Shown here in pieces: positions 1 through 13,074 of a stretch of DNA of 64,000 nt. The translations under genes were made by a program, and so were the position numbers. How positions within the stretch are numbered: position 1 is the first letter of the stretch; the number at the start of each line of letters is the position of its first letter. Below the pieces are notes generated by a model. It was given only the letters and a program-made list of their open reading frames with translations, was not told where the DNA came from and did no database searches. This stretch comes from Mycobacterium sp. M26 (GTDB lineage Bacteria; Actinomycetota; Actinomycetes; Mycobacteriales; Mycobacteriaceae): NCBI RefSeq assembly GCF_001494595.1, contig NZ_LN929907.1, forward strand, positions 1,896,246 through 1,960,245. The letters run 5' to 3'.

Positions 1-468
1 CAGCCCGATGATCGTGATGAGCGTCCCGGTCACCACCGGGGGGAAGAACTTCAGCAGCTTGATGAAGATCGGCGCGATCAGGAACGTGAAGATGCCGGCG
101 ACGATCACGGCGCCGTAGACGTAGAGCATGCTCGCCGACCCGCCACCGTTGGCCAGCCCGATCGCGATGATCGGGGAGACACCGGCGAACGTCACACCCT
201 GCAGCAGCGGCAGCCGCACGCCGATCTTCCAGACCCCGACGGCCTGCAGGATCGAGGCGATACCGCAGGTGAACAAGTCGGCCGTGATGAGCTTGACCAG
301 CTCCTGCTGGGACAGCCCGACGGCACCGGCGATGATGATCGGCACCAGCACCGCGCCGGCGTAGAACGCCACCACGTGCTGGAAGCCGTACGTCGCGAGT
401 TGGGGGATGGGCAGCACCTCGTCGACCGGGTGCACGCGCTTTTTCGTGGTGACGACCGAGGTGGACAT
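1..468 (-). CDS. NCS2-family purine/xanthine-uracil permease, N-terminal part (cut by window edge)
   Basis: The 156 visible codons start at ATG (466-468) and run off the left edge. The protein begins with a short basic cytoplasmic tail, then QHV near residue 30 in the first membrane segment, a signature of nucleobase:cation symporter 2 proteins. At least four hydrophobic stretches follow, with the family's VGVWKIG and LPLLQG motifs and a GTLITIIG helix at the cut end. The likely role is proton-linked uptake of xanthine, urate or uracil across the inner membrane. The substrate cannot be told from this half. The divergent neighbour is a MobA-like gene of the kind often found near purine or molybdo-enzyme genes, which fits a purine-catabolic setting. 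Confidence 0.85.
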   Translation of the reverse strand, partial: MSTSVVTTKKRVHPVDEVLPIPQLATYGFQHVVAFYAGAVLVPIIIAGAVGLSQQELVKLITADLFTCGIASILQAVGVWKIGVRLPLLQGVTFAGVSPIIAIGLANGGGSASMLYVYGAVIVAGIFTFLIAPIFIKLLKFFPPVVTGTLITIIGL

Positions 469-502
469 GCCCCCAAGGATCGACCAGGAGGACAATGTTC
501 GC

Positions 503-1051
503 ATGTCGAAGCGTGGGCAGGCTGCCGGTGTTCTGCTGGCAGCCGGCGCCGGTGTTCGATACGGCATGCCCAAAGTGCTTGCCGCCCAGGGACAGTGGCT
601 GGCCGCAGCGGTGGCGGCGCTGACCGGGGGCGGCTGCGCTGAGGTGATCGTGGTCCTCGGTGCCGCGGTGGTGGACGTGCCGCCGCCGGCGCGGGCGGTC
701 GTGGCCGAGGACTGGCAGCAGGGGATGGGGTCCTCGCTGCGGGCGGGACTGGCCGCGGCAGGAGAGGCCGACCACGCGGTGGTGCTCACCGTCGACACCC
801 CCGACATCGGGGCCGATGTGGTGCACCGGGTGCTGACCGCGGCGCGCGAATCGGATTCCGGGATCGCCCGGGCGAGCTACGCCGGCCGGCCGGGACACCC
901 GGTGGTCATCGCGCGCCGGCATTGGCCCGCCTTGCTGGAGACCCTGCACGGTGACGGGGGTGCCCGCCGGTTCCTGGCGCCCCGCACCGATGTGGTGGCC
1001 GTCGACTGCGCGGATCTGGCCACCGGCGTCGACATCGACGAACCGGGCTAG
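503..1051 (+). CDS. MobA-like NTP transferase / molybdenum cofactor cytidylyltransferase family protein
   Basis: This 182-residue protein has the family's N-terminal nucleotide-binding motif LLAAGAG (residues 11-17) followed by R-x-G-x-P-K with Lys24, and an acidic VDTPD motif where relatives have DxP for metal binding. GHPVVIA near residue 133 is also typical. Members transfer CMP or GMP to molybdopterin during cofactor maturation for xanthine dehydrogenase or CO dehydrogenase type enzymes. I chose ATG 503 because AGGAGG (486-491) sits 11 nt upstream and the GVLLAAG fold begins at once; the longer frame back to 407 would overlap the divergent permease. Its last 4 nt overlap the end of the convergent small gene. 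Exact nucleotide and cofactor are inferred only. Confidence 0.8.
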   Translation: MSKRGQAAGVLLAAGAGVRYGMPKVLAAQGQWLAAAVAALTGGGCAEVIVVLGAAVVDVPPPARAVVAEDWQQGMGSSLRAGLAAAGEADHAVVLTVDTPDIGADVVHRVLTAARESDSGIARASYAGRPGHPVVIARRHWPALLETLHGDGGARRFLAPRTDVVAVDCADLATGVDIDEPG

Positions 1052-1368
1052 CCGATACCGAAAGCTGCGGCGAATCGGCCCACCGCGTCGGCGGCCACCG
1101 CTGCGGCGTCCTGCTGACCGGCTCGCGCCCTGCTGGCCAGTGCGCCACTGCGCGGGTCAAGTGTCACCTCGGCGAGTAACTCGCCGGTCGTCGGCTCGCA
1201 CACCGCCCACGAATAGCCGGTGTCGGATGCCCACGCGGCCAGGCTCTGCTCGACGTAGTCGGCCCGCGTCTCCCCGAGATCGGCCAGCGCAGGGCGGTCG
1301 TCGATGCGCTCATCGGCGCGCAGTGCCCGCAAATACCATGTGCCGGCGTTGATTTCGACGGGTTCCAC
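1048..1368 (-). CDS. Short GNAT-like protein (N-terminal half of an acetyltransferase fold)
   Basis: This 106-residue protein reads like the first half of a RimJ/RimL-type GNAT acetyltransferase: a strand with WYLRAL, an arginine/aspartate-rich helix, then YSWAVCEPTTGELLAEVTL, which matches the beta2-beta3 hairpin of that family. The region that would carry the acetyl-CoA-binding R/Q-x-x-G-x-G/A loop is missing, and the sequence ends in an alanine-rich helix. It is either a stand-alone small protein or a shortened relic. It lies just downstream of a DUF1707 gene on the same strand (1-nt gap), so the two are probably co-transcribed. No catalytic activity should be assumed. Confidence 0.6.
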   Translation of the reverse strand: MEPVEINAGTWYLRALRADERIDDRPALADLGETRADYVEQSLAAWASDTGYSWAVCEPTTGELLAEVTLDPRSGALASRARAGQQDAAAVAADAVGRFAAAFGIG

Positions 1369-1369
1369 G

Positions 1370-1726
1370 TCAGCGGCGCCGACCGTAGAGCAGCATGCCG
1401 ACCACCGGCAGCGCCAGCCAGGCCAGCCAGCCGTGCGGCACCAGCATGGTGAACCCCAGCGCGATCAGCGGGATCACCGCCATCGCGATGGCCCGCCAGT
1501 CGCGGGTGTGCTCGACGTCGGTGACGGGTTTGACCGGCAGGTCGGCGAAGATCGGTTCCAGGTCGGCGCGGGTGATGGCGGCGCTGACCGCCGCACTGCG
1601 CTCGGAGAACTCCTCCGGTGTCAGCCGCCCCTCGGAGAACTGCTTGCTCAGCAGTTGCAGCGCGTCCTCCCGTTCGGCCGTGCCGATCCGCACCCGTTCC
1701 AATTCCTCGCCCACGGGGTACATCAT
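1370..1726 (-). CDS. DUF1707 domain membrane protein
   Basis: The N-terminal half (about residues 8-60) holds the DUF1707/SHOCT-like signature: R-I-G-T-A-E-R-E-D, then L-x-x-x-F-x-E-G-R-L-T-P-E-E-F-x-E-R. Such domains are common in small actinobacterial proteins of unknown function. A loop with PVKPVTD leads to two hydrophobic stretches (about 78-98 and 100-113) ending in a basic GRRR tail, so it is likely a small membrane protein with the domain in the cytoplasm. Two adjacent ATG codons (1726 and 1723) could start it. The divergent NmrA-like gene begins only 5 nt away, so the promoters must overlap the opposite coding sequence. Confidence 0.8.
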   Translation of the reverse strand: MMYPVGEELERVRIGTAEREDALQLLSKQFSEGRLTPEEFSERSAAVSAAITRADLEPIFADLPVKPVTDVEHTRDWRAIAMAVIPLIALGFTMLVPHGWLAWLALPVVGMLLYGRRR

Positions 1727-1731
1727 GCTCT

Positions 1732-2454
1732 ATGAAGATTGCCCTGTTCGGTGCCAGCGGTCAGATCGGTACCGCGGTGTCCGAGTTCCTGAAAGCCGAA
1801 GGCCACGACGTGGTCGCCGCGTCCCGCAACACCGGCGTCGATGTACTCACCGGGGAAGGCGTGGCCGACGCCGTTGCCGGCGCCCAGGTGCTCGTCGACG
1901 TCCTCAACTCGCCGTCGTTCGAGGATGAACCGGTGATGGAGTTCTTCTCCACCGCCACCCGCACGCTCGTCGAGGCCGCCAGGACCGCGGGCGTCGGACA
2001 CTATGTGGCGCTGACGATCGTTGGCGACACCCGGCTGCCGGACAGCGGCTACATGCGGGCCAAGGTCGCCCAGGAGACGCTCATCGAGTCCTCCGGCGTG
2101 CCGTACACAATCGTGCGGGCCACCCAGTTCATCGAATTCGCCGACGCCATCGTCGCGAGCATGACCGACGGCGACGTGGTGCGGGTGCCGCAGGCCCGGA
2201 TCCAGCCCATGGCGGCCGCGGAGGTCGCCGCGCACGTGGCCCGCGCCGCGGTCGGGTCGCCGGCCGGTGTGGTCGAGATCGGCGGACCGGAGGCCATCAC
2301 CTTCGCCGAGCTCGCGCGCACCGTGCTGGCCCGCAGCGGCCAACAGCGCGACGTCGTGGTCGATCCCGCGGTCACCTACTTCGGCGCGCGGGTGGATGAC
2401 GACAGTCTGGTGACCGGTCCCGGGGCAGTGCTGGGGTCGGTGCGGTTCGGCTGA
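1732..2454 (+). CDS. NmrA-like / atypical SDR NAD(P)-binding oxidoreductase
   Basis: This 240-residue protein opens with MKIALFGASGQIG; the glycine motif GASGQIG (residues 7-13) is the Rossmann dinucleotide-binding signature of atypical short-chain dehydrogenases of the NmrA/NAD(P)H-binding type. A typical VLVDVLNSPSF segment follows, then HYVALTIVG, GYMRAKVAQE (Y-x-x-x-K-like) and the family's PYTIVRATQFIEF. It may act as a redox sensor or reductase; the substrate is not evident. I chose ATG 1732 because it places the Rossmann strand at residue 2; longer in-frame starts would run over the divergent DUF1707 gene. No clear ribosome binding site precedes it. Confidence 0.8.
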   Translation: MKIALFGASGQIGTAVSEFLKAEGHDVVAASRNTGVDVLTGEGVADAVAGAQVLVDVLNSPSFEDEPVMEFFSTATRTLVEAARTAGVGHYVALTIVGDTRLPDSGYMRAKVAQETLIESSGVPYTIVRATQFIEFADAIVASMTDGDVVRVPQARIQPMAAAEVAAHVARAAVGSPAGVVEIGGPEAITFAELARTVLARSGQQRDVVVDPAVTYFGARVDDDSLVTGPGAVLGSVRFG

Positions 2455-2463
2455 GCCGCGCGG

Positions 2464-3957
2464 TCATTCGCTGCGGCGCAGCACCGCCAGCACGGTGAGC
2501 GCCAGGATCTTCGCGTCCAGGGCCAGCGACCAGTTCTCGATGTAGAAGTTGTCCCATTCGGCCCGGTCGGCGATCGAGGTCTGCCCGCGCAGGCCGTGCA
2601 CCTGAGCCCAGCCGGTCATCCCGGCCTTGACGCGGTGCCGTTCGCCGTACCGCCGGATCTGGGCCTCGAAGACCTCGACGAACTCAGGACGCTCGGGTCG
2701 CGGACCGACGAGGCTCATCTCGCATTTGAACACGTTGATCAACTGCGGCAGTTCGTCCAGCGACGTCGCCCGCAGCACCTTGCCGATCGTGGTCCGCCGG
2801 TCGACGCCCTCCACGCCGCCGGGCGCGGCACCGCTGCGGAGTTCGAAGGCGGCGTCGGCCGCGCTGGGTACCCGCATCGTGCGGAACTTCAGGCAGTCGA
2901 AGACCCGGCCGTCGCGACCGACCCGCGGCTGGCGGAAGAGGATGGGCCCGGGTGAACTGAGCCGCACCAGTGCCACCAGGCTCAGGAACACCGGTGAGAT
3001 GACGAGCAAACCCAGTGCGCCGCACAGGCGATCGAGTGCGTGCTTGACGGTGAACTGCCAGCCGTGGGGATTGGTGCGCGGCATCGAGAACAGCGGCAGA
3101 CCGCCCAGGTGCTCGATCGTCGAGCGCTCGCCGATCACGTCGAACATCCGTGGGACCACCCAGACCCGGGCGCCGGTGCGATGCGCCAGCTGGACCACCC
3201 GGGCCAACAACTCGTCCTGGGTCCGGGAGAAGGCGATGACGATCGCCTCGGCGCCGGTCTGCAGTACGGCATCCTCGATGGTGTCCGGCGAGCCGATCCG
3301 GGGAACACCGGGCGGCGCCGATTCGCCGTGCAGGGGATGCCAGGGTGAGTCGGTGTCCAGAAGGCCGATCGGCCGCAGGCCGTATTCCGGTGACGCGCTG
3401 AGTCTTTCGATGATCTGGTGCGCGACGATCCCGTTGCCGACGATCAGGGTGGGCGAGAGCAGATGCCCCTGATGCCGGAGGCGGCGTTGGACGGTGGCCC
3501 GGATGAGGCGGCCGAGCAGGATGGCGCCGGTGGCACACATCCAGATCTTGGCCACCAGGTGCTCGGGATGATCGTGCCGGTCGGCCACCAGAATGCCGGC
3601 GCTGAGCAGCACCATCGACGCCAGCGCGACCGAGGCGATCACCGGGCCGATCTCGTGGATGAAGCGCCGGTTGAGCCGGCGGCGGTAGATGCCTCGCGCG
3701 GCCATCACGGTGATCACCGTCGGGACGAAGAGCAGGACCATCCACGCGGGCGCGTGTTCGCCGTGCGCAGCAGTCGTCCACCACAACACCAGCAGCAGGG
3801 CGACTCCGGCGGCCAGGACGTCGATGCCGACGGTCACCGTCGTGCTGAGCGGGTCCTGACGGATCAGCGCGGCGAAGCGTCGCGGGGAACCCCCGCCGGC
3901 CGCGTTGAGCGCGGCAGGCACCGATGACTCATCGGAGGGGGTGGTCCCCACTGACAT
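2464..3957 (-). CDS. Polyprenyl-phosphate sugar-1-phosphate transferase (exopolysaccharide initiating enzyme)
   Basis: This 497-residue membrane protein has several N-terminal hydrophobic segments (about residues 35-135), a central Rossmann-like domain (TLIVGNGIVAHQ) and a C-terminal bacterial sugar transferase domain from about residue 305. Diagnostic motifs are KFRTMR, the SLDELPQLINV helix, SLVGPRPERPEFV and KAGMTGWAQVHG. Such WbaP/WcaJ-type enzymes transfer a hexose-1-phosphate from a nucleotide sugar to a polyprenyl phosphate, starting synthesis of a surface glycan. The sugar is unknown. It lies downstream of accA3 on the same strand with a 98-nt gap, so separate transcription is possible. 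Start ATG 3957. Confidence 0.9.
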   Translation of the reverse strand: MSVGTTPSDESSVPAALNAAGGGSPRRFAALIRQDPLSTTVTVGIDVLAAGVALLLVLWWTTAAHGEHAPAWMVLLFVPTVITVMAARGIYRRRLNRRFIHEIGPVIASVALASMVLLSAGILVADRHDHPEHLVAKIWMCATGAILLGRLIRATVQRRLRHQGHLLSPTLIVGNGIVAHQIIERLSASPEYGLRPIGLLDTDSPWHPLHGESAPPGVPRIGSPDTIEDAVLQTGAEAIVIAFSRTQDELLARVVQLAHRTGARVWVVPRMFDVIGERSTIEHLGGLPLFSMPRTNPHGWQFTVKHALDRLCGALGLLVISPVFLSLVALVRLSSPGPILFRQPRVGRDGRVFDCLKFRTMRVPSAADAAFELRSGAAPGGVEGVDRRTTIGKVLRATSLDELPQLINVFKCEMSLVGPRPERPEFVEVFEAQIRRYGERHRVKAGMTGWAQVHGLRGQTSIADRAEWDNFYIENWSLALDAKILALTVLAVLRRSE

Positions 3958-4055
3958 GCTTCGCTCGATTCGCCGCCCGACCTAACGACGAGCAGCGTAT
4001 CTGTTTGCGATCGCACCTACTTCGTGAAGAGTGGGCGCGTCCGAAGATGTCGGTG

Positions 4056-5880
<1,825 letters not shown>

Positions 5881-5957
5881 TAAAAATAGGTTCGCACGGC
5901 AGTGTAAGCGGCGCCTAATCGACCGGGACCAGCCGGTACCCCTACTAATGAGTAAGT

Positions 5958-6377
5958 TCAGCCCGCGTCGCGTAGCCGCCGCTTGATCCGGGTCAGCATG
6001 GCCGACATTCCGCGCAGCCGCAGGGGACTGATCAGCGCTGCCAGGCCCAGTTCGGAGTAGAAATCATCGGGCACCGCGAGGATGTCCGCGGCCGATTGCC
6101 CGTCCAGGCCGGTGGCCAGGATCGAGGCGAACCCGCGTGTCGTCGGCGCTTCGGCCGGTGCGCTGAAAAACAGCCGCACATGCTCGGCGTCGGTGGCGTC
6201 GACATGCAGGAACAGCGGCGACTGGCACTCCGGCACCGGCTCCATGGCCGCCTCTTCGAGGTCGGCGGGCAGCGGCGGTAGCTCATTGGCGAACTCCAGC
6301 AGCAGCGTAAGCTTGTCCTGGCCCTGCACCTCGGCGAAGTCGGAGACCACCTCGGCCAGGGCCGCCGGCATGGTCAT
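5958..6377 (-). CDS. SufE-family sulfur acceptor protein
   Basis: This 139-residue protein matches SufE (Rv3284 position). It has the helix pair with [13 protein letters not shown], the conserved acceptor cysteine in the C-Q-S-P-L-F loop (Cys51), and the later [11 protein letters not shown] and [12 protein letters not shown] segments. SufE proteins take persulfide from a cysteine desulfurase and pass it on for Fe-S cluster or other sulfur-containing cofactor assembly. Its ATG overlaps the end of sseA by 4 nt (ATGA), so the two sulfur-transfer genes are translationally coupled. A gap of about 110 nt separates it from accA3. Confidence 0.92.
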   Translation of the reverse strand: MTMPAALAEVVSDFAEVQGQDKLTLLLEFANELPPLPADLEEAAMEPVPECQSPLFLHVDATDAEHVRLFFSAPAEAPTTRGFASILATGLDGQSAADILAVPDDFYSELGLAALISPLRLRGMSAMLTRIKRRLRDAG

Positions 6378-7258
6378 ACGGACCCCGGTGCCTCACCACT
6401 GACAATGGGAACCCGCACGGTGTTGCCCCACTCGGTCCACGAGCCGTCGTAATTGCGCACGCCCGGGATGCCCAGCAGGTAGGTCAGCACGAACCAGGTG
6501 TGGCTGGAGCGCTCGCCGATACGGCAGTAGGCGATGATGTCGTCGCCCGGCTTGACGAAGGAGTACACGTCCTCGAGCGCGCCGCGGGTGCGGAAGCGCC
6601 CGCTGTCGTCGGCGGCCTTGGCCCACGGCACCGACACCGCGGTCGGGATGTGGCCGCCGCGCAGCGCGCCCTCCTCCGGGTAGTCGGGCATGTGGGTACG
6701 CTCGCCGGTGTACTCCTGCGGGGAGCGGACGTCGATCAGCGTCGAATGCCCCAGTGAGGCCAGCACATCGTCCTTGTAGGCCCGGATGGCGGCGTCGTTG
6801 CGCTCGACGACGGGATAGCCGGTGGTGGTCCGGCTCGGCACGTCCAGCGTGGTGTCACGGCCGTCGGAGATCCACAGATCCCGCCCGCCGTTGAGCAGTC
6901 GGACGTCCTGATGGCCGAACAGGGTGAACACCCACAGTGCGTAGGCGGCCCACCAGTTGCTCTTGTCGCCGTAGATCACCACGGTGTCGTCGCGGGCGAT
7001 GCCTTTGCGGTTCATCAGCTCGGCGAACTGCTCGCCGTCGATGTAGTCGCGCACATTCGGATCGTTGAGGTCGGTGTGCCAGTCGATCTTGACCGCACCC
7101 GGGATGTGGCCGATGTCGTAGAGCAATACGTCTTCGTCGGACTCCACGATGGCCAGGCCCTTGGTGCCCAGGTGCGCCGACAACCAGTCGGCGGTGACCA
7201 GGCGCTCAGGGTGGGCGTAGTCCTTGAGGGAGGGGCTGGGATCTGCAGGAAGCGGCAC
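6374..7258 (-). CDS. sseA: Thiosulfate/3-mercaptopyruvate sulfurtransferase (rhodanese)
   Basis: This 294-residue protein has two rhodanese domains. The first (about 20-140) is the inactive structural one; the second (about 165-285) carries the active-site loop C-R-I-G-E-R-S with Cys245. It moves sulfane sulfur from thiosulfate or 3-mercaptopyruvate to an acceptor, and its 4-nt overlap with the sufE gene suggests a shared sulfur relay. The start is GTG 7258. It has no ribosome binding site but a TAGGCT hexamer (minus strand, rc of 7265-7270) exactly 6 nt upstream, the arrangement of a leaderless transcript. An internal promoter after maf is therefore likely. Confidence 0.93.
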   Translation of the reverse strand: MPLPADPSPSLKDYAHPERLVTADWLSAHLGTKGLAIVESDEDVLLYDIGHIPGAVKIDWHTDLNDPNVRDYIDGEQFAELMNRKGIARDDTVVIYGDKSNWWAAYALWVFTLFGHQDVRLLNGGRDLWISDGRDTTLDVPSRTTTGYPVVERNDAAIRAYKDDVLASLGHSTLIDVRSPQEYTGERTHMPDYPEEGALRGGHIPTAVSVPWAKAADDSGRFRTRGALEDVYSFVKPGDDIIAYCRIGERSSHTWFVLTYLLGIPGVRNYDGSWTEWGNTVRVPIVSGEAPGSV

Positions 7259-7277
7259 CAGACGAGCCTACCGTCGA

Positions 7278-7919
7278 TCAGCCCACCGGATTGGCGGCCC
7301 ACAGTTCGCCGATGGACAGCCCGACGGTGCTGAACAACTCGTGGGTCAGCGCCAGGCCGAGGCCCACCACATTGGACGGATCGCCGTCCACACCGTCCAG
7401 AAACCAGCCGCCCAGGCCGTCGAGGGTGAATGCCCCGGCAACGTTCAGCGGTTCGCCAGTGGCGATGTAGGCGGCCAGATCGGTGGCGTTGGGGGTGGAG
7501 AACCGCACGGTGGTGACCGCAGCCCGGGTTTCGGTCCGGGTGGTGACGCCGTCCAGCACCCGGATCACGCAATGCCCCGTGTAGAGGTGCCCGTCCCGGC
7601 CCGCCATCGAATTCCATTGCTGCGCAGCGTTTTCCGGTGTTCCGGGCTTGCCGCGCAGTCGGCCGTCGACGTAGAGCATCGAATCACAGCCGATCACAAC
7701 GCAATCGGCGGCGACGCCGTCGTCGAGAACCTCGCGGACGGCCTCGGCTTTCGCCCGGGCCAGCGCGTTGACCACGTCACCCGGATCGGCCCCGGGGCCG
7801 AGCCGGTCGACGATGGCGTCCTCGTCGACCCCGGACACCACCACCAGCGGGTCGATTCCGGCGTGCCGCAGCACCCGCAGCCGACCGGAGGAGGCCGAAC
7901 CGAGAACGACTCTGGTCAT
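7278..7919 (-). CDS. maf: Maf-like nucleotide pyrophosphatase
   Basis: This 213-residue protein has the Maf/Ham1 fold signatures: the N-terminal [13 protein letters not shown] loop, [22 protein letters not shown] with the catalytic aspartate, GKPGTPENA, and the C-terminal GDPSNVVGL. Maf proteins hydrolyse non-canonical or methylated nucleoside triphosphates, releasing pyrophosphate. It follows accE5 by 3 nt on the same strand, the same order as Rv3281-Rv3282 in M. tuberculosis. The ATG at 7919 gives the usual N-terminus. Confidence 0.92.
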   Translation of the reverse strand: MTRVVLGSASSGRLRVLRHAGIDPLVVVSGVDEDAIVDRLGPGADPGDVVNALARAKAEAVREVLDDGVAADCVVIGCDSMLYVDGRLRGKPGTPENAAQQWNSMAGRDGHLYTGHCVIRVLDGVTTRTETRAAVTTVRFSTPNATDLAAYIATGEPLNVAGAFTLDGLGGWFLDGVDGDPSNVVGLGLALTHELFSTVGLSIGELWAANPVG

Positions 7920-7922
7920 ACC

Positions 7923-8194
7923 TCAGCGACGCATGTGGGTGCGCGCCAGCAGCGTGACCCGCTGCCAGCTGGTCACCGTGTAGCGCAGCTTGTCGACCGG
8001 GTGGCCCCACAGGTTGATCTCCTGCGGGCCGGGGTCGGGCCGTCCGCCGCTGGCGCCGGCCAGCACCGTCACCAGCGCGGCGATCTCCTCGTCGGTCGGG
8101 TTGCCCCGGTCGATGCGGATCTCGGGTACCCCCGGCTCCGGATTGTCCAGCGTCATGTCGCGCGGATCGCTGAACTCGATGATGTCCTCGTGCT

Positions 8195-8198
<4 letters not shown>
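7923..8198 (-). CDS. accE5: Acyl-CoA carboxylase epsilon subunit
   Basis: This 91-residue protein matches the actinobacterial AccE/PccE epsilon chain: an acidic N-terminus, then [18 protein letters not shown], which forms the conserved G-x-P-T-x-E-E-x-A-A-L helix, and a C-terminal WGHPVDKLR basic segment. Epsilon subunits bind the AccD/AccA complex and raise its activity. The GTG start (8198) has AAAGGG 8 nt upstream on the minus strand (rc of 8207-8213). Four 45-bp tandem repeats separate it from accD5, and the stop of a repeat-encoded frame overlaps this start as GTGA. Confidence 0.92.
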
Positions 8199-10660
<2,462 letters not shown>

Positions 10661-11334
10661 CCGAGCGCGCCGCGCCGGCGCCGCCGCAGCGGGGTGACGT
10701 TGCCGCGTTCGTGGGTGGCTTCGTACTCGTCCTCGAGCACCTCGGCCAGACCGCCTGCGGTGAGGGACTCCAGCGCCTTGTCGTGATCGCCGGCGAGTTC
10801 GTCGGGGAACACCCAGCGCCGGAACGCCCAGAACCGGAACGCCATCTGTAGCAGGTTGCCGATGATGTAGGCCGAGATGAAGTCGGCGATGTTCTCGACG
10901 GTCAGCGTGACGTGCGGCACCCGCAGTTCCAGCACGTAGCTGGAGAACCACAGCGGAGCCATGCTCAGCAGCACGCCGACACCGCTGAACGCGAAGAACA
11001 GCAGCGCCTCGTGGCTGCGCTCGCGGCCGCCGCGGTTGCGGAAGCTCCATTCCCGGTTGAGCACGTAGGAGGCGATGACCGCGACGATGCCGGCGATGAC
11101 CTTGGCGGTGACGGGCTTGGGCTCGAGGATCGTCAGCTTCAGCGTGTAGAAGATCGCCGAATCGATGACGAACGTCGTGGCGCCGACGATCGCGAACTTG
11201 ATGAGCTCGTGATGCCGGTCGGCGAAGGGCCGGATCGGCCGGGGGAGCCGGGCGATCGTGGCATCAGCGAAAGACACAATCGTCGAGTCTACGGAAATCG
11301 GGCCAGGTGTGCGTACTCGCGCAGGTCTGACACC

Positions 11335-12537
11335 ATGATGGCCGTGCCGAACGACCCCAGACCTCCGATTGTCGCCATGGTGGGCGGCGGACAGCTCGCC
11401 CGGATGACGCACCAGGCCGCGATCGCCCTCGGCCAGAGTTTGCGGGTGCTGGCCGTCAGCCCCGACGACCCGGCCGCCCAGGTGGCCCCCGACGTGGTGA
11501 TCGGCACCCATACGGACCTAGAAGCCCTGCGTAAGGCCGCTTCGGGTGCCGCAGTGCTCACCTTCGATCACGAGCACGTGCCGACCGAGATGCTGGAGAC
11601 CTTGGTTGCCGAGGGGGTGGCGGTGGCCCCGCCGCCCGAGGCGTTGGTGCACGCCCAGGACAAATTGGTGATGCGCCGCAAGCTCGAGGCGCTGGGCGCC
11701 CCGATCCCGCGCTTCACCGCCGTGGCGGGCGTGGCGGACGTCGACGCCTTCAGCGAACACATCGGTGGTGCGCCCATCGTCGTCAAAACCGTGCGGGGCG
11801 GCTACGACGGCCGCGGTGTGGTGCTGACCCGCGACCTCGCGCACGCCCGCGAGACCGTCGAGGCCTACCTGGCCGATGGGGTGGCGGTACTGCTGGAGGA
11901 ACGGGTGTCGATGCGCCGCGAACTGTCGGCGCTGGTGGCCCGCTCGCCGTTCGGGCAGGGCGCGGCGTGGCCGATCGTGGAAACCGTTCAAGAAGACGGA
12001 ATCTGTGTGACGGTGCTGGCGCCGGCGCCGGGCTTGTCCGAAGAAGTGGCGTCGTCGGCCGAACAGCTGGGGCTGCGGCTGGCCGCCGAGCTGGGTGTGG
12101 TGGGCGTGCTGGCGGTGGAGTTGTTCGAGACGACCGAGGGGGAGCTGTTGGTCAACGAACTGGCGATGCGGCCGCACAACTCCGGGCACTGGACCATGGA
12201 CGGTGCGGTCACCAGCCAGTTCGAGCAGCACATCCGCGCGGTGCTGGACTATCCGCTCGGTGACACCAGCGCCGTCGCACCGGTGACGGTGATGGCCAAT
12301 GTGCTTGGCGCCCAACAGGAACCGTCGATGGGCCTGGACGAGCGGCTGCACCATCTGTTCGGCCGGATCCCGGAGGCCAAGGTGCACCTGTACGGCAAGG
12401 CCGCCCGGCCGGGCCGCAAGGTGGGCCACGTCAACATCGTGGGCAGCGACCCGGACCGTGTTCGTGAGCGTGCCGAACGGGCGGCACACTGGTTGTCGAA
12501 CGCGCAGTGGACCGACGGATGGGATGGACATGCCTGA
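11335..12537 (+). CDS. purK: N5-carboxyaminoimidazole ribonucleotide synthase
   Basis: This 400-residue ATP-grasp enzyme converts AIR, ATP and bicarbonate to N5-CAIR in purine synthesis. It shows the N-terminal VGGGQLARM (about 16-24), TFDHEHVP, the [12 protein letters not shown] hinge, [14 protein letters not shown] in the ATP loop, [26 protein letters not shown] near the active site (in pieces) and a C-terminal YGK. Adjacent ATG codons at 11335 and 11338 could both serve. It overlaps purE at its 3' end, so the two consecutive steps are coupled. Confidence 0.96.
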   Translation: MMAVPNDPRPPIVAMVGGGQLARMTHQAAIALGQSLRVLAVSPDDPAAQVAPDVVIGTHTDLEALRKAASGAAVLTFDHEHVPTEMLETLVAEGVAVAPPPEALVHAQDKLVMRRKLEALGAPIPRFTAVAGVADVDAFSEHIGGAPIVVKTVRGGYDGRGVVLTRDLAHARETVEAYLADGVAVLLEERVSMRRELSALVARSPFGQGAAWPIVETVQEDGICVTVLAPAPGLSEEVASSAEQLGLRLAAELGVVGVLAVELFETTEGELLVNELAMRPHNSGHWTMDGAVTSQFEQHIRAVLDYPLGDTSAVAPVTVMANVLGAQQEPSMGLDERLHHLFGRIPEAKVHLYGKAARPGRKVGHVNIVGSDPDRVRERAERAAHWLSNAQWTDGWDGHA

Positions 12538-13033
12538 ACCTGTTGTCGGCGTGATCATGGGCAGCGACAGCGACTGGCCGGTGATGGAGGCCGCCGCGAT
12601 CGCGCTGGCCGAGTTCGAGGTGCCGTTCGAGGTGGGCGTGGTCTCGGCGCACCGCACGCCGGGCCGGATGCTCGACTACGCCCGCAGCGCGGCCGATCGC
12701 GGCATCAAGGTGATCATCGCCGGCGCGGGCGGAGCCGCCCACCTGCCCGGCATGGTCGCCTCGGCCACGCCGCTGCCGGTGATCGGGGTGCCGGTGCCGT
12801 TGGCCAAGCTCGACGGGATGGACTCGCTGCTGTCGATCGTGCAGATGCCGGCCGGGGTGCCGGTGGCCACGGTCTCGATCGGCGGCGCCCGTAACGCCGG
12901 ACTGCTGGCGGTGCGGATTCTGGCGTCGGCCGATGCCGCGCTACTGAAGAAGATGCAGAACTTCCAGGACGACCTCGAGGCCCAGGTGCTGGCGAAGGAT
13001 CGTGCGTTGCGGGAGCGATTACTCGGTGAGTGA
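12530..13033 (+). CDS. purE: N5-carboxyaminoimidazole ribonucleotide mutase
   Basis: This 167-residue protein has all class I PurE motifs: [10 protein letters not shown] at residues 7-16, SAHRTP near 40, [12 protein letters not shown], and the C-terminal [15 protein letters not shown] helix. It converts N5-CAIR to CAIR, the step after PurK. The start overlaps the purK stop (8 nt from ATG 12530; an in-frame ATG also lies at 12524), indicating coupling. fadE25 follows 41 nt downstream on the same strand, as in M. tuberculosis (Rv3276c-Rv3274c). Confidence 0.96.
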   Translation: MPEPVVGVIMGSDSDWPVMEAAAIALAEFEVPFEVGVVSAHRTPGRMLDYARSAADRGIKVIIAGAGGAAHLPGMVASATPLPVIGVPVPLAKLDGMDSLLSIVQMPAGVPVATVSIGGARNAGLLAVRILASADAALLKKMQNFQDDLEAQVLAKDRALRERLLGE

Positions 13034-13074
13034 GGCCCGCGGTAAAGTTACCAGCGAGTAGCAAGGAGGCTGTG